Shown here: piece after piece, positions 32,586-41,754 of the stretch
Layout: each line of letters begins with the position of its first letter
Position numbering within the stretch: position 1 is the first letter of the stretch
Assembly (NCBI RefSeq): GCF_003688405.1
Contig: NZ_REFC01000012.1
Coordinates: 434,001 to 498,000, forward strand
Source: Ulvibacter antarcticus
GTDB lineage: Bacteria; Bacteroidota; Bacteroidia; Flavobacteriales; Flavobacteriaceae
Direction of reading: 5' to 3'
Length of the DNA: 64,000 nucleotides
Notes under the pieces: generated by a model
Seen by the model: only the letters and a program-made list of their open reading frames with translations
Told to the model about the DNA's origin: nothing
Database searches by the model: none
Made by a program: the position numbers and the translations under genes

Positions 32586-34877
32586 ATGCGACACTTATTA
32601 GTTCTATTGCTTCTCTCAATCTTGCTTGTACAATGTAAAAAGGAGGATGATGAAGCCATATTAGCAAATGAAGCTCCTGTTGCCGTAAACGACTTTGCCG
32701 TAACTTTTGAAAGCACTCCGGTTACAATCGATATTCTAGCGAATGATACCGATCCTGATGGTGCAATAGATGGAACTTCAGTTTCTTTAACGACTCCTCC
32801 TTCAAATGGCATGGTTACTTTAGATGCGGTATCAGGTAACGCTATTTACACCCCTAACGAAGATTATTCAGGATCCGACACTTTTACATATACCGTTTGT
32901 GACAATGGAACTCCTGTGGAATGTGATTCGGCCTTAGTTACTATAACCATTGAATTAGTTCCCAACGATCCTCCTGTAGCCGTAGACGATACTGCCGCTA
33001 CTTTGGAAAATGTTGCAGTAGATATAAACATACTCGATAACGATACCCATCCCGATGGAACAATTGATCCTACAAGTGTTACAATTGTGAATAATCCTAC
33101 AGATGGTAGTGTAGTCGTCGATCCAACAACAGGAATGGTAACGTATACACCAAACACAGATTTTGTTGGAACAGATACCTTTATGTATAATGTTTGTGAC
33201 AACAACGACCCAATTCTCTGCGATAGCGCAACAGTGACGATTACAGTAACTCAAAATGATGACACAAGCCCACCTTGCACTACGGTTTCTAATCTTACAA
33301 TCGTACAAAACGAAAATAGTGTTACCGTTTCATGGGATCCATGTATAGACCCTAACGGCGAGGAAGTGACATACCGAATAGAATTTCTGAAGTTTTTATA
33401 TGATTGTGAGCTTAACACACCTTATGACACTTTGGAGGCGTTAGTAACCACAACCGAAACCTCCTATACTTTTAATAATTTGGAGTACTTTTATAAATAC
33501 GTAGCACAAGTTTCAGCACAAGATCCAAGTGGTAATTCTTCTGATATTTCTGGGGTTGGCAAAAATCTAATTCCAATTGGTACTTATACCGGAGACATAA
33601 TTCTAAAATATCAGTACGCGGTGGATTTATTTGAAAATCATCAATTGGAAATTGTAAATGGAAACGTGCTAGTAGAGGATAAATGTGGGTTTTCTTCAAC
33701 TCGAATTTCAGATTTATCCCATTTAGCCGGGATCACTGAAATTAATGGAGACTTAGTAATCGATAGTCATGGATATCACCTTTTCGATGATATAAGCTGT
33801 TTCGAAACCTTAACTAAAGTAACAGGCAAGCTTAAAATTACCGGCGGAAGTAATGGCATAAATAATCAAGTACATGACATTAGCCCGCTATCCAATATTA
33901 TTGGATTGACAGATATCGAAATCTATCGCACGAATATTACAAGTCTAAGTGGGTTCGGAAATATTACGAATCTAACCGGTGATTTTATACTAAAAGAAAA
34001 TATTAATCTTACAGATCTTTCAGGTTTTAATAATCTTCAGGAGATTAATGGTCACTTTGTGCTCGAAGGAATTAATTCTACAGCTTATGGCTTTATAAAC
34101 ATAAGCGGATTTGAGAATCTGGAAAGAATTGGTGGTAGTTTATACTTTCATTTTAACCCCCAATTAGAATCAATTCAAGGTTTCGATAATTTAACGGATG
34201 TAGGTCTCCTCCAAATTATACTTTGTGAAAATTTATCTACCATTACGGCATTTTCAAGTTTGGAAACAACAAATCAAATTGAAATTGAAAGATCCAAACT
34301 AACTAATTTGGATTTTCTCCAAAGTATATCAAATATAAATAATGGTTTAAGGTTTTCATATAATACTGAACTAAACAACATTAGTGCAATCAATAATATC
34401 TCCTATATTGGTGCATCCATATGGATTACAGGTAGTGATGCGCTTACATCAATCAACTTTAATAATACTCTTTCTACTGGAAATAATTTTGATTTAGTCT
34501 TTCAAAATAATTCAAATTTGCAATCTTTAGATGGCTTGAGCAACATTGGAACACTAGGAAATCTGGATATTCGAAACAATGCGAATTTAGAAACAATCAA
34601 TATATTACAAAATCTGACAACCATAAAAGATGCCATTTTTATAGATAATAATGATAGCTTGACCAATCTTGATTTCCTTTCCAGTTTAGAATTAATAGAA
34701 TGTGATGCTTCAGGAACACAGGACTTAACTGTTATAGATAATTTTAATTTGGCCGATTTTTGTGGTCTTGTGGACTTCTTTACCAATGGTGGTTTGTGTT
34801 CTAACGACTATGAAATCAGCGATAATGGTTACAACCCATCACATATCCAAATAATTAATGGAGACTGTAGTTTATAA
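32586..34877 (+). CDS. Surface lipoprotein with two Ig-like domains, FN3 and L-domain repeats
   Basis: A 763-residue lipoprotein (lipobox LLLVQC, residues 13-18). Two tandem bacterial Ig-like domains follow (about 30-120 and 125-220), each with APVAV(N/D)D, DILANDTDPDG and YTPN-DFSGTDTFTY. A fibronectin type III-like segment spans 230-330 (VTVSWDPC). A long receptor-L-domain-like region spans about 350-740, with repeated NLT-I-GDL-I, LSGFNNLQEINGH and NLQSLDGLSNI units. It is probably an adhesin or polymer-binding surface protein. The two Ig domains are also similar at DNA level. Confidence 0.82.
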   Translation: MRHLLVLLLLSILLVQCKKEDDEAILANEAPVAVNDFAVTFESTPVTIDILANDTDPDGAIDGTSVSLTTPPSNGMVTLDAVSGNAIYTPNEDYSGSDTFTYTVCDNGTPVECDSALVTITIELVPNDPPVAVDDTAATLENVAVDINILDNDTHPDGTIDPTSVTIVNNPTDGSVVVDPTTGMVTYTPNTDFVGTDTFMYNVCDNNDPILCDSATVTITVTQNDDTSPPCTTVSNLTIVQNENSVTVSWDPCIDPNGEEVTYRIEFLKFLYDCELNTPYDTLEALVTTTETSYTFNNLEYFYKYVAQVSAQDPSGNSSDISGVGKNLIPIGTYTGDIILKYQYAVDLFENHQLEIVNGNVLVEDKCGFSSTRISDLSHLAGITEINGDLVIDSHGYHLFDDISCFETLTKVTGKLKITGGSNGINNQVHDISPLSNIIGLTDIEIYRTNITSLSGFGNITNLTGDFILKENINLTDLSGFNNLQEINGHFVLEGINSTAYGFINISGFENLERIGGSLYFHFNPQLESIQGFDNLTDVGLLQIILCENLSTITAFSSLETTNQIEIERSKLTNLDFLQSISNINNGLRFSYNTELNNISAINNISYIGASIWITGSDALTSINFNNTLSTGNNFDLVFQNNSNLQSLDGLSNIGTLGNLDIRNNANLETINILQNLTTIKDAIFIDNNDSLTNLDFLSSLELIECDASGTQDLTVIDNFNLADFCGLVDFFTNGGLCSNDYEISDNGYNPSHIQIINGDCSL

Positions 34878-34975
34878 ATGGTTGCTGAAAACGATTTACG
34901 TGAATCGCTTGAAAGGTGTAAATTAACTAGTCAAGAAGATGAAAGTCAATAAAAAATCACAGTTGTCTCAAAACT

Positions 34976-35013
34976 AAAAAGAGCGAATCCTAATTGGAGT
35001 CCGCCCTTTTTTT
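34976..35013. terminator. Terminator between convergent genes
   Basis: AAAAAGAGCGAATCC and GGAGTCCGCCCTTTTTTT form an imperfect stem with T-runs on both sides. It resembles the terminator at 36694-36731, consistent with duplication of the downstream gene together with its 3' flank. Confidence 0.65.
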
Positions 35014-35053
35014 ATCAAATAATATTCTTAGTAGATTCAAATAAAAATCACCC

Positions 35054-36298
35054 TTATTCTTTCACAACAGTATAAGACCTTCTCCCGTTATTCGTCTGAA
35101 AATTTAATACATATGTTCCTGCTGGGTATTCAAAATCAAATGAATATGATTTTTTTCCGGCTTCTGGCACTCTATCTCTTTTTAAATGTTCCAGCAACTT
35201 CCCGTTTATATCGTATAATTGAATTAATAAATTATCGACATGTTCATAGTAGATATCAATATTCAGTTTGTTTTTTAATGGTACTGGCGCGATCACAATT
35301 TTTATGTCCTCGATCGATACAGGATCAAATTCAGTCACCGATAATTCTTCTTCAAATTTATAAATAGTTTCGCCAGAGCAGTATGCCAACTGATTATTAA
35401 AAAATTGGAATCGGTTTAAGGTATACCCTAAACTTATATCAGTCCAGGTATCACCGCCATCATTCGTTTCGTAAAATCCGGTCGTATGTCCACCCATCCA
35501 TCCGCGTGTCGGACTCACAAATCCAATAGCTTGAATACTTGCTTCTGGTGCATCTTTTTGAACCCAAGTTGCTCCCGAATCGAACGACTTTATCAATTTA
35601 CCAACGCTATTGGATTGAATTGATCCGTAGATATACGTATTATTCTCCATAAGTTGTAACTTCCAAACATAATCGCCGGGCATACCCGAATTATAAATTT
35701 CCGTCCATGAATCCCCGCCATCTGTAGTTTCTAAAATAACTCCTCCAGAAGCATGACTCCCTGATGCATAACCATGGTTTTCATCGATAAACAAAACTTC
35801 AACCAAAGCACTTGCAAAGGACGACATATCAGTAAAATCCCAGTTGGAGCCAGCGTCAGTTGACTTAATCACATAGGCTGGACTGAACCAAGATCCACAA
35901 CCATATATAACAGAAGTACCAATCGCATCCATTCCACATATCGCATCTGGATTACCTGGCAATGGAACAGGTTCCCAAGAGTCTCCACCATCTGTTGATT
36001 TGTAAAACAGTCCATCCAAGGTTCCTAAAAAGCCTATATTCTCATCAATAAATTCAATATTTCTGAAGTAGGAACCGTTAACATGAAATTGAAATTCCCA
36101 AGACAAACCTCCGTCGGTCGTTTTATAAACATTAGCGGAAGGACCATTTGCTGCCCATCCAAGGTTTTCATTTAAAAAGAAGATGTCATCAAACCTACCT
36201 TCGCCTGAGGGTGCATTTTCAAGTGCTTTCCATTCTGGTTGGGCTACAGCAAGCGTAGTTATTATTAGACTCAACGCCAAAAGAGTAATTTTTCTCAT
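35054..36298 (-). CDS. Ycf48-like beta-propeller protein with T9SS sorting tail, copy 1
   Basis: A 414-residue exported protein counted from the ATG at 36298, which begins MRKITLLALSLIITTLAVAQ; 16 upstream residues would precede the signal peptide. Residues 25-320 are Ycf48/BNR-type repeats with KTTDGG-SW-, KSTDGGDSWEP and ETNDGGDTWTDI. The type A T9SS tail (about 335-414) has LLIQLYDINGKLLEHL and SYTVVKE. It is secreted to the cell surface, perhaps as a binding propeller; the Ycf48 name does not imply photosystem function. It is about 80 percent identical by eye to the gene at 36771. Confidence 0.85.
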   Translation of the reverse strand: MRKITLLALSLIITTLAVAQPEWKALENAPSGEGRFDDIFFLNENLGWAANGPSANVYKTTDGGLSWEFQFHVNGSYFRNIEFIDENIGFLGTLDGLFYKSTDGGDSWEPVPLPGNPDAICGMDAIGTSVIYGCGSWFSPAYVIKSTDAGSNWDFTDMSSFASALVEVLFIDENHGYASGSHASGGVILETTDGGDSWTEIYNSGMPGDYVWKLQLMENNTYIYGSIQSNSVGKLIKSFDSGATWVQKDAPEASIQAIGFVSPTRGWMGGHTTGFYETNDGGDTWTDISLGYTLNRFQFFNNQLAYCSGETIYKFEEELSVTEFDPVSIEDIKIVIAPVPLKNKLNIDIYYEHVDNLLIQLYDINGKLLEHLKRDRVPEAGKKSYSFDFEYPAGTYVLNFQTNNGRRSYTVVKE

Positions 36299-36693
36299 AA
36301 TTTTTTTTATTTTGCTACTGAAGGGTTTTTCACCTGAAATAGGCACTTAGATTGCCTTTTTTCTGATTCAATTGCGGGCCGAAAATACTCAAATATTTCT
36401 AAATTACATTTCTTCCGAAGCAAAACAGAACTATTATAATTCGTAGAAGCTCTCAATTCACTTCAATTCGACTTAATTAATTCAACTAAAAACTAGTTTT
36501 TATGAAACAAAAAAGACATAGTTTTAAAACAATTGCGTTAATAAACAAATTCTAATTTATTCCTACCAAGCATTGACCAATTATGGAAACCAAGTTGAAA
36601 AAGAAAGGTCCTTCGCATTTAGATAATTATCTATATATGGTGTTTTATGTTCAAACGACTATAACATTGACCAATAAAGACAAGTTTCTATAT
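36299..36693. other. AT-rich intergenic region between the duplicated genes
   Basis: About 395 bases up to the terminator at 36694. It holds one TTCCGAAG word (36413-36420) and the presumed promoter of copy 1. A 50-codon frame from the ATG at 36582 runs through the terminator and is not credible. I see nothing else. Confidence 0.4.
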
Positions 36694-36731
36694 AAAAAGA
36701 GCGGATCCCTAAAGGAATCCGCTCTTTTTTA
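36694..36731. terminator. Bidirectional terminator
   Basis: GAGCGGAT pairs with ATCCGCTC inside an A-run and T-run, behind the stop of copy 2 (minus strand). It is the counterpart of the terminator at 34976. Confidence 0.8.
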
Positions 36732-36770
36732 TTAAATAATATTCTTAGTAGATTCAAATAAAAATCAGTC

Positions 36771-38012
36771 TTATTCTTTCACAACAGTATAAGACCTTCT
36801 TCCGTCGTTCGTTTGGAAATCCACGACATAAGTGCCCGTGGGATAGTTAAAATCAAACGAATAAGATTTGATTCCGGCGTCGGCTACTCTATCACGTTTT
36901 AAATGTTCCAGTAGTTTACCATTTATATCATATAACTGAATAAGTAGATTATCAACATGTTCATAGTAGATATCAATATTCAGTTTGTTTTTAACAGGAA
37001 CCGGCGCTATAACAATCTTTATATCCTTTGTAGGAGTCTGTTCAAATTCAGAAACAGATAACTCATCTTCAAACTTATAAATAGTATCACCAGAACAATA
37101 AGCTAGTTGATCGTTGAAAAATTGAAAACGGTTTAGATTGTACCCCAAGCTAATATTTGTCCAGGTATCACCTCCATCATTGGTTTCATAAAAACCACTA
37201 TTGTGGCCACCCATCCATCCTCTTGTCGGACTTACAAACCCAATTGCTTGCACAGATGAATCAGGAAAATCTTTTTCTACCCACGTTGCTCCAGAATCGA
37301 ATGACTTTATTAGCTTACCCTGACTGTTAGATTGAATTGATCCATAGATATAGGTATTATTCTCCATTAATTGAAGTTTCCAAACATAATCGCCCGGAAG
37401 ATTTGAATTATAAATTTCAGTCCATGAATCACCCCCGTCTGTAGTTTCAAGGATTATACCACCAGAAAAAGCACTACCTGATGCATAGCCATGGTTCTCA
37501 TCGATAAAAAGTACCTCTACCAACGCATTGGAGTAAGAAGTCATATCAATGAAATCCCAATTGGATCCCCCATCAAACGATTTAATAATGTAAGCTGGAG
37601 AAAACCAGGCACCACAACCATAGACTATCGAGCCGTCAACTACATCCAGACCACATATTGCATCAGGGTTATTTGGCAACGCCAACGCGCCCCAAGTTTC
37701 TCCTCCATCTGAGGATCTATAAAAAACACCATCTAATGTTCCCAAAAAACCTGTGTTTTCATCCATAAATTCAATGTTCCTGAAATAAGCATTTGTATGA
37801 AATTTTAAATCCCAAGATACACCTCCATCTGTTGTTTTATAAACATTCCCCGAAGGACCATTTGCCGCCCAACCTAAACTTTCATTTAAAAAGAAGACAT
37901 CGTCGAATCTACCTTCACCTGAAGGCGCGTACTCGAGTGCTCTCCATACTGGCTGTGCGAATGCAATCGAAGTTAAAACAAGGCTTATCGCCAAGAGTAT
38001 GATTTTTTTCAT
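36771..38012 (-). CDS. Ycf48-like beta-propeller protein with T9SS sorting tail, copy 2
   Basis: A 413-residue tandem paralogue of the gene at 35054. The signal peptide is MKKIILLAISLVLTSIAFAQ, with the same KTTDGGVSWD and ETTDGGDSWTEIYNS repeats and a nearly identical C-terminal T9SS tail (NKLNIDIYYEHVDNLLIQL). The first 60 bases past the stop are also nearly identical to copy 1, so the duplicated unit includes gene and terminator (about 1.3 kb). Divergence is concentrated in surface positions of the propeller. The substrate or partner is unknown. Confidence 0.85.
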   Translation of the reverse strand: MKKIILLAISLVLTSIAFAQPVWRALEYAPSGEGRFDDVFFLNESLGWAANGPSGNVYKTTDGGVSWDLKFHTNAYFRNIEFMDENTGFLGTLDGVFYRSSDGGETWGALALPNNPDAICGLDVVDGSIVYGCGAWFSPAYIIKSFDGGSNWDFIDMTSYSNALVEVLFIDENHGYASGSAFSGGIILETTDGGDSWTEIYNSNLPGDYVWKLQLMENNTYIYGSIQSNSQGKLIKSFDSGATWVEKDFPDSSVQAIGFVSPTRGWMGGHNSGFYETNDGGDTWTNISLGYNLNRFQFFNDQLAYCSGDTIYKFEDELSVSEFEQTPTKDIKIVIAPVPVKNKLNIDIYYEHVDNLLIQLYDINGKLLEHLKRDRVADAGIKSYSFDFNYPTGTYVVDFQTNDGRRSYTVVKE

Positions 38013-38218
38013 AATATTTTTTTTGCTTTTGAAGGGTTTATCTTTTGAAACGAGTGTTAAATCTTCTTATGCTGAATCTTTTTCGAGATGAAAATAGTTG
38101 ATTTTTTCTTAAATTTTGTTTTTTCTGAAGTAAAATAGACCAGTTAAAGACTAATTGAGCTCTTAACTCAATTTAAACCAGTCTCTTAAAATGAAGTGCA
38201 AAAGCATGCCTTCAGAAT

Positions 38219-38250
38219 AAAAAAAGGCATACGTTTAAAACATATGCCTT
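38219..38250 (-). terminator. Terminator of the DUF4331 pair
   Basis: On the minus strand AAGGCATA pairs with TATGCCTT around a TGTTTTAAACG-like loop, followed by seven T. It starts 24 bases behind the stop at 38274. The remaining 38013-38218 holds only AT-rich sequence upstream of copy 2. Confidence 0.8.
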
Positions 38251-38273
38251 GATAAACTTATAATTAAACTTTT

Positions 38274-38852
38274 CTACCAGGCTTCTGCCAAGTATGGAAA
38301 TGACGATGAAAACGCTGTATCATTAGCATCAACATGATCATCTGAAAGATTTGGATTTTCGGTAAAATCTTCTCCTCCAAATATAAGTAGTAGTTCAACA
38401 GTGATTACATCATCACTTAATGTTCTTCCTGTAAGTACGTTCACTCCGTCAAAGAATGTAGTCGTTCCATCCAAAGATACATTGAGTACATCGGTTGCTA
38501 AAAGCCCGGTAAAAGCTGCGGCAGTTAATCCAAGTGCGTTCATATCTGTTGGGACATTAAAAGCTGGGCTTAAGGCCGTTAAATTAGCTTCAAACATGGG
38601 TTGAAAAGAATTTTGATCTGATGGTATGGTTACATTAAACTGATCTTTACTTCCGCTTGACACAAAAACTGTGTTCACTGCAGGACGTCCCATCTGGTCT
38701 TGTTGCACATAAGTTCCGTGGAAAACTGCGCGACCTTCAAATTCTTCCATGCTTAGATCTTGCTCTGTAGAAGTACTAAAATCTTCTTTTTGACAGCTAA
38801 ACAAAACAGCGGTCATTACTAAAATTCCTAATATTGTATTTAAATTTTTCAT
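38274..38852 (-). CDS. DUF4331-type lipoprotein, C-terminal half partner
   Basis: A 192-residue lipoprotein (lipobox AVLFSC). The body, GRPAVNTVFVSSGSKDQFN and then TGRTLSDDVITVELLLIFGG and FPYLAEAW, corresponds to the C-terminal part of single-chain DUF4331 proteins (GRPAVNT and R-LSDDV...FPYL are their end motifs). The preceding gene supplies the N-terminal half. It starts 21 bases after that gene's stop and is surely co-transcribed. Periplasmic or outer-membrane; function unknown. Confidence 0.78.
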   Translation of the reverse strand: MKNLNTILGILVMTAVLFSCQKEDFSTSTEQDLSMEEFEGRAVFHGTYVQQDQMGRPAVNTVFVSSGSKDQFNVTIPSDQNSFQPMFEANLTALSPAFNVPTDMNALGLTAAAFTGLLATDVLNVSLDGTTTFFDGVNVLTGRTLSDDVITVELLLIFGGEDFTENPNLSDDHVDANDTAFSSSFPYLAEAW

Positions 38853-38873
38853 GATATTATCTGTTTTGATTAA

Positions 38874-39527
38874 TTATTGTCTTCTTTTTGTTTCAACCCA
38901 AGTATTAATAGTTCCTGAGCCACCAATTAGCGCTTTAGGTACTTCTACTACTATAGACATTACATTAGTTCCTGCAAAAGTATCACTCCCCGGATCGTTG
39001 AAACCACCAGCATTACCAGCTAAAATCTGACTGTATTGTGCAAAATCGAAAAAGAAAGGATCATCGCGAGGTCCTGCAAAATATTTAAGACCACGTCTAT
39101 TTTCAATAATTGGAGCAGATCCGTAAGGCGTTATCCTAACTAATCCTCTATAGCTTCCACTAGTAATCAGTGTACTTTCAAGACCTGTTTGATCTGGTGC
39201 AGATGGTCCATAAAAAAACATTCTCCCGGCCCTTGGAATGGCTTGAATTACTAAATCTTCAACATTATCCCCAGTATTGTCTATGTTTATTTCGATCATT
39301 AAATCTTCATCAAAGGTTGCATTCGCCGTAGCTGATGGACTTAAGAGCCCTTGCACGTTGGCAATGAACACAATATTGTCTGTGTCCTCTCCTTGAAAGG
39401 CATAAAAGTCTGTGATATCACTTGTCTGCCCGGTTACTGCAGGAGCATCGATGTGATCTGCAGCTACGAAAACTAGTCCTGCCGCGATCAGCAAACCAAT
39501 TCCGAAAATAATTTTTAATTTTTTCAT
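38874..39527 (-). CDS. DUF4331 protein, N-terminal half partner
   Basis: A 217-residue exported protein. A signal helix (IIFGIGLLIAAGLVFVAA) is followed by DHIDAPAVTGQTSDITDFYAFQ, the hallmark start of DUF4331 (S/A-DH-DAP). ANATFDEDLMIEINIDNTGD and the GPRDDPFFFD motif follow. It ends after IVVEVPKALI, where single-chain family members continue into the part found in the next gene. The two chains probably assemble outside the inner membrane. Function unknown. Confidence 0.8.
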   Translation of the reverse strand: MKKLKIIFGIGLLIAAGLVFVAADHIDAPAVTGQTSDITDFYAFQGEDTDNIVFIANVQGLLSPSATANATFDEDLMIEINIDNTGDNVEDLVIQAIPRAGRMFFYGPSAPDQTGLESTLITSGSYRGLVRITPYGSAPIIENRRGLKYFAGPRDDPFFFDFAQYSQILAGNAGGFNDPGSDTFAGTNVMSIVVEVPKALIGGSGTINTWVETKRRQ

Positions 39528-39668
39528 AATTGTAAGGTTTTAGTTAATAATTTAAATAATTGATTATTATATAGTTATGTACGTAGAAAATTCTCAGTTG
39601 GTTTTGTTAAACTTTTGTTAATGCATTTTCGATGGATTAAAAGCTATCTTTACAGCTCAAAAATTGAT

Positions 39669-40250
39669 ATGCTTAACTTAAAACTGGCAACAGATCCGCG
39701 CTGGGTAAACATTGTAGAGTCGAACATTGAAGAGATACTTACAGATCATGCATGGTGTGAACAGAAAGCTGCCACGAACGCGATCACAATAATCACCTTA
39801 AACTCGGAACATACAGACCTTGTTACGGATCTATTGAAACTTGCTCAAGAAGAATTAGAGCATTTTGAAATGGTACACGAAATAATTAAACAACGAGGAT
39901 ACAAGCTAGGTCGTGAAAGAAAAGATCATTATGTCAATCAACTGTTTCAGTTTACCAGAAATGGAGGGAATCGCCAGCAATCGATGGTTGATCGTTTGTT
40001 GTTTTCAGCTATGATTGAAGCCAGGAGTTGTGAACGATTTAAACTGCTTTCTGAAAGAATAAAGGATCCTGAATTATCAAAATTTTATAAGGAACTTATG
40101 ATTAGTGAAGCTGGTCATTATACAACTTTCTTAGGCTTTGCCCGAAAGTATGGAGAAGGAATCGATGTAGAAAAACGCTGGAAAGATCTAATTGAGTTTG
40201 AAGGAGAGATCATAAAAAATTATGGCACCTCTGAACGCATCCACGGTTAA
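39669..40250 (+). CDS. miaE: MiaE-like tRNA hydroxylase (diiron)
   Basis: A 193-residue four-helix diiron protein counted from the ATG at 39669; a TATCTTTA promoter box at 39644-39651 rules out the earlier ATG at 39615. Iron ligands are visible in LAQEELEHFEMV, MIEARSCERF and ISEAGHYTTFLG (E, ExxH twice). MiaE hydroxylates the isopentenyl group of ms2io6A37 in tRNA using O2. Length and motifs fit the family. It is followed 35 bases later by a small gene of unknown function. Confidence 0.87.
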   Translation: MLNLKLATDPRWVNIVESNIEEILTDHAWCEQKAATNAITIITLNSEHTDLVTDLLKLAQEELEHFEMVHEIIKQRGYKLGRERKDHYVNQLFQFTRNGGNRQQSMVDRLLFSAMIEARSCERFKLLSERIKDPELSKFYKELMISEAGHYTTFLGFARKYGEGIDVEKRWKDLIEFEGEIIKNYGTSERIHG

Positions 40251-40285
40251 ATTGCAAATTGAAAAATCAAAAAATATAGGAAATT

Positions 40286-40672
40286 ATGACAAATGAGTCA
40301 ACAATTACAGATCCGTCTGAAGAAGAAAATAAAGCCGCATTTTTAGAGTCGAATATTTTTTTAGACCTAGAGAATCAACATAAAGGAATAAGAGATAAAT
40401 CTAAACAATACTTTTCTGAAGAAGATTTTAAAAAAGTACTAGAAAGAGCAGCGTATTATGGAATAGGAATCTATAATATTTACGCATTTCGAAAGAAAAA
40501 ACCATTTGACACCGTTAATCACGAGGATTACAATAAAAAAGCAACACATCCTAAATGGTATAGCAATGCTTTTATTCATCTTAAAAAAAGAGAAAAAGAA
40601 ATGCTTTATGCGGCAGATTACAGAGTTACAAAAAAATTGCTTTCGGGCAATCCAAAAACAATGGAAAAATAA
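40286..40672 (+). CDS. Hypothetical protein, 128 residues
   Basis: A 128-residue soluble, charged protein. The N-terminus is acidic (TDPSEEENKAAF). The middle is helical (GIRDKSKQYFSEEDFKKVLERAAYYGIGIYNIYAF) and the C-terminus is Lys-rich. There is no signal, membrane helix or known motif. It follows miaE closely and may share its transcript. The space from 40673 to 40735 leads into the his leader. Confidence 0.6.
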   Translation: MTNESTITDPSEEENKAAFLESNIFLDLENQHKGIRDKSKQYFSEEDFKKVLERAAYYGIGIYNIYAFRKKKPFDTVNHEDYNKKATHPKWYSNAFIHLKKREKEMLYAADYRVTKKLLSGNPKTMEK

Positions 40673-40735
40673 AAATCTGTTAATTTGTAGTAATTCTTAA
40701 AAAAACATTCTAAGTTTGTCCCAACAAAACAACAC

Positions 40736-40798
40736 ATGAATTTTACACAATTACATCATCATCATTTTCATATTTGCTCTCAGGCGAACAGGAAATGA
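40736..40798 (+). CDS. hisL: His operon leader peptide
   Basis: ATG (40736-40738) to TGA (40796-40798) encodes 20 residues with four consecutive His codons (40754-40765) and a fifth at 40769-40771. It lies 98 bases before hisG and is followed by a hairpin-plus-T-run attenuator. The leader's last codons contain TCAGGCG (40780-40786), the same bases as the 3' arm of the attenuator, so it can compete for the 5' arm. This is the classical design for sensing charged tRNA-His. Confidence 0.9.
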   Translation: MNFTQLHHHHFHICSQANRK

Positions 40799-40821
40799 AC
40801 TATGTAATCTAAAAATATTTC

Positions 40822-40855
40822 AAAACCCGTCTGAGTGAATCAGGCGGGTTTTTTG
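40822..40855 (+). terminator. His attenuator (transcription terminator)
   Basis: AAACCCGTCTGA (40823-40834) pairs with TCAGGCGGGTTT (40840-40851) with one T-G wobble and a GTGAA loop, followed by a T-run. With His scarce, a ribosome stalled on the His codons leaves TCAGGCG at 40780-40786 free to pair with CGTCTGA, preventing the terminator. With His plentiful, the ribosome covers it and transcription ends before hisG. Confidence 0.88.
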
Positions 40856-40896
40856 TTATAATTACTTCCGGTTTACTCAGAATTATTCTCTAAAAC

Positions 40897-41754
40897 ATGA
40901 GTACACTAAAAATTGCAATTCAAAAGAGCGGTCGTTTACAGTCCGAATCATTACAACTATTAAAATCCTGCGGCATTAATGTTGAAAATGGTCGCGACCA
41001 ACTAAAGGTTACTATTGGAAACTTTCCTTTAGAAGTCCTTTATCTTCGGAATTCGGACATTCCACAATATCTGGAAGACGGGGTGGTAGATGTAGCTATA
41101 GTTGGTGAAAACCTATTAGTTGAAAAAGGAAACAAAGTAAAAATTATTGAGCGATTGGGATTCTCCAAATGCCGAGTCTCCCTGGCTATTCCGAAAGAAA
41201 TTGATGATAATAAACTTTCCTATTTTCAAGGGAAGAGAATTGCAACCTCCTATCCCAAAACATTGGAAGCTTTTCTGAAAAAAGAAGGAATTGAATCTGA
41301 AATACACGTCATCTCAGGCTCTGTAGAAATAGCTCCAAACATAGGTCTCGCCGATGGTATTTGCGATATCGTAAGTACTGGTAGCACGTTGTTTAAAAAC
41401 GGATTGAGAGAAACTCAGGTTATTTTACAATCGGAAGCTGTCTTGGTAAAATCATTGCAGATAAAACCTGCGCAACAAGAGATTCTCAATCGTCTTGTTT
41501 TTAGAATTCAGGCTGTCCTTCGAGCCAAAAACACCAAATATATATTGATGAATGTGCCTAACGATAAAATTGAACAGGTTAGTGCAATTCTACCAGTTTT
41601 AAAGAGCCCCACCGTCCTACCCTTAGCAGAAAAAGGCTGGAGTTCGCTTCATTCAGTAATTGATGAAGGTACATTCTGGAATGTAATTGATGAGCTAAAA
41701 CTAGCTGGTGCCGAAGGTATTTTAATTGTCCCAATCGATAAAATGGTCATCTAA
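40897..41754 (+). CDS. hisG: ATP phosphoribosyltransferase (long form)
   Basis: First enzyme of histidine synthesis, joining ATP and PRPP. The 285-residue chain is the long form: two periplasmic-binding-like catalytic lobes (1-210, with DVAIVGENLL and the PRPP loop DIVSTGSTLFKNGL) and a C-terminal regulatory ACT-like domain (about 211-285). It therefore needs no HisZ and is feedback inhibited by histidine. It starts 42 bases past the attenuator. Its stop shares one base with the hisD start (TAATG). Confidence 0.95.
   Translation: MSTLKIAIQKSGRLQSESLQLLKSCGINVENGRDQLKVTIGNFPLEVLYLRNSDIPQYLEDGVVDVAIVGENLLVEKGNKVKIIERLGFSKCRVSLAIPKEIDDNKLSYFQGKRIATSYPKTLEAFLKKEGIESEIHVISGSVEIAPNIGLADGICDIVSTGSTLFKNGLRETQVILQSEAVLVKSLQIKPAQQEILNRLVFRIQAVLRAKNTKYILMNVPNDKIEQVSAILPVLKSPTVLPLAEKGWSSLHSVIDEGTFWNVIDELKLAGAEGILIVPIDKMVI

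Noticed and set aside
34878-34952. A 24-codon frame starting right after the stop of the Ig/L-domain lipoprotein gene
   Set aside because: Short, charged, without any other support; it lies in what should be the 3' untranslated region before the terminator.
36582-36733. A 50-codon plus-strand frame in the gap between the duplicated Ycf48-like genes
   Set aside because: It reads straight through the terminator hairpin and T-run at 36694-36731, so it is not a credible gene.
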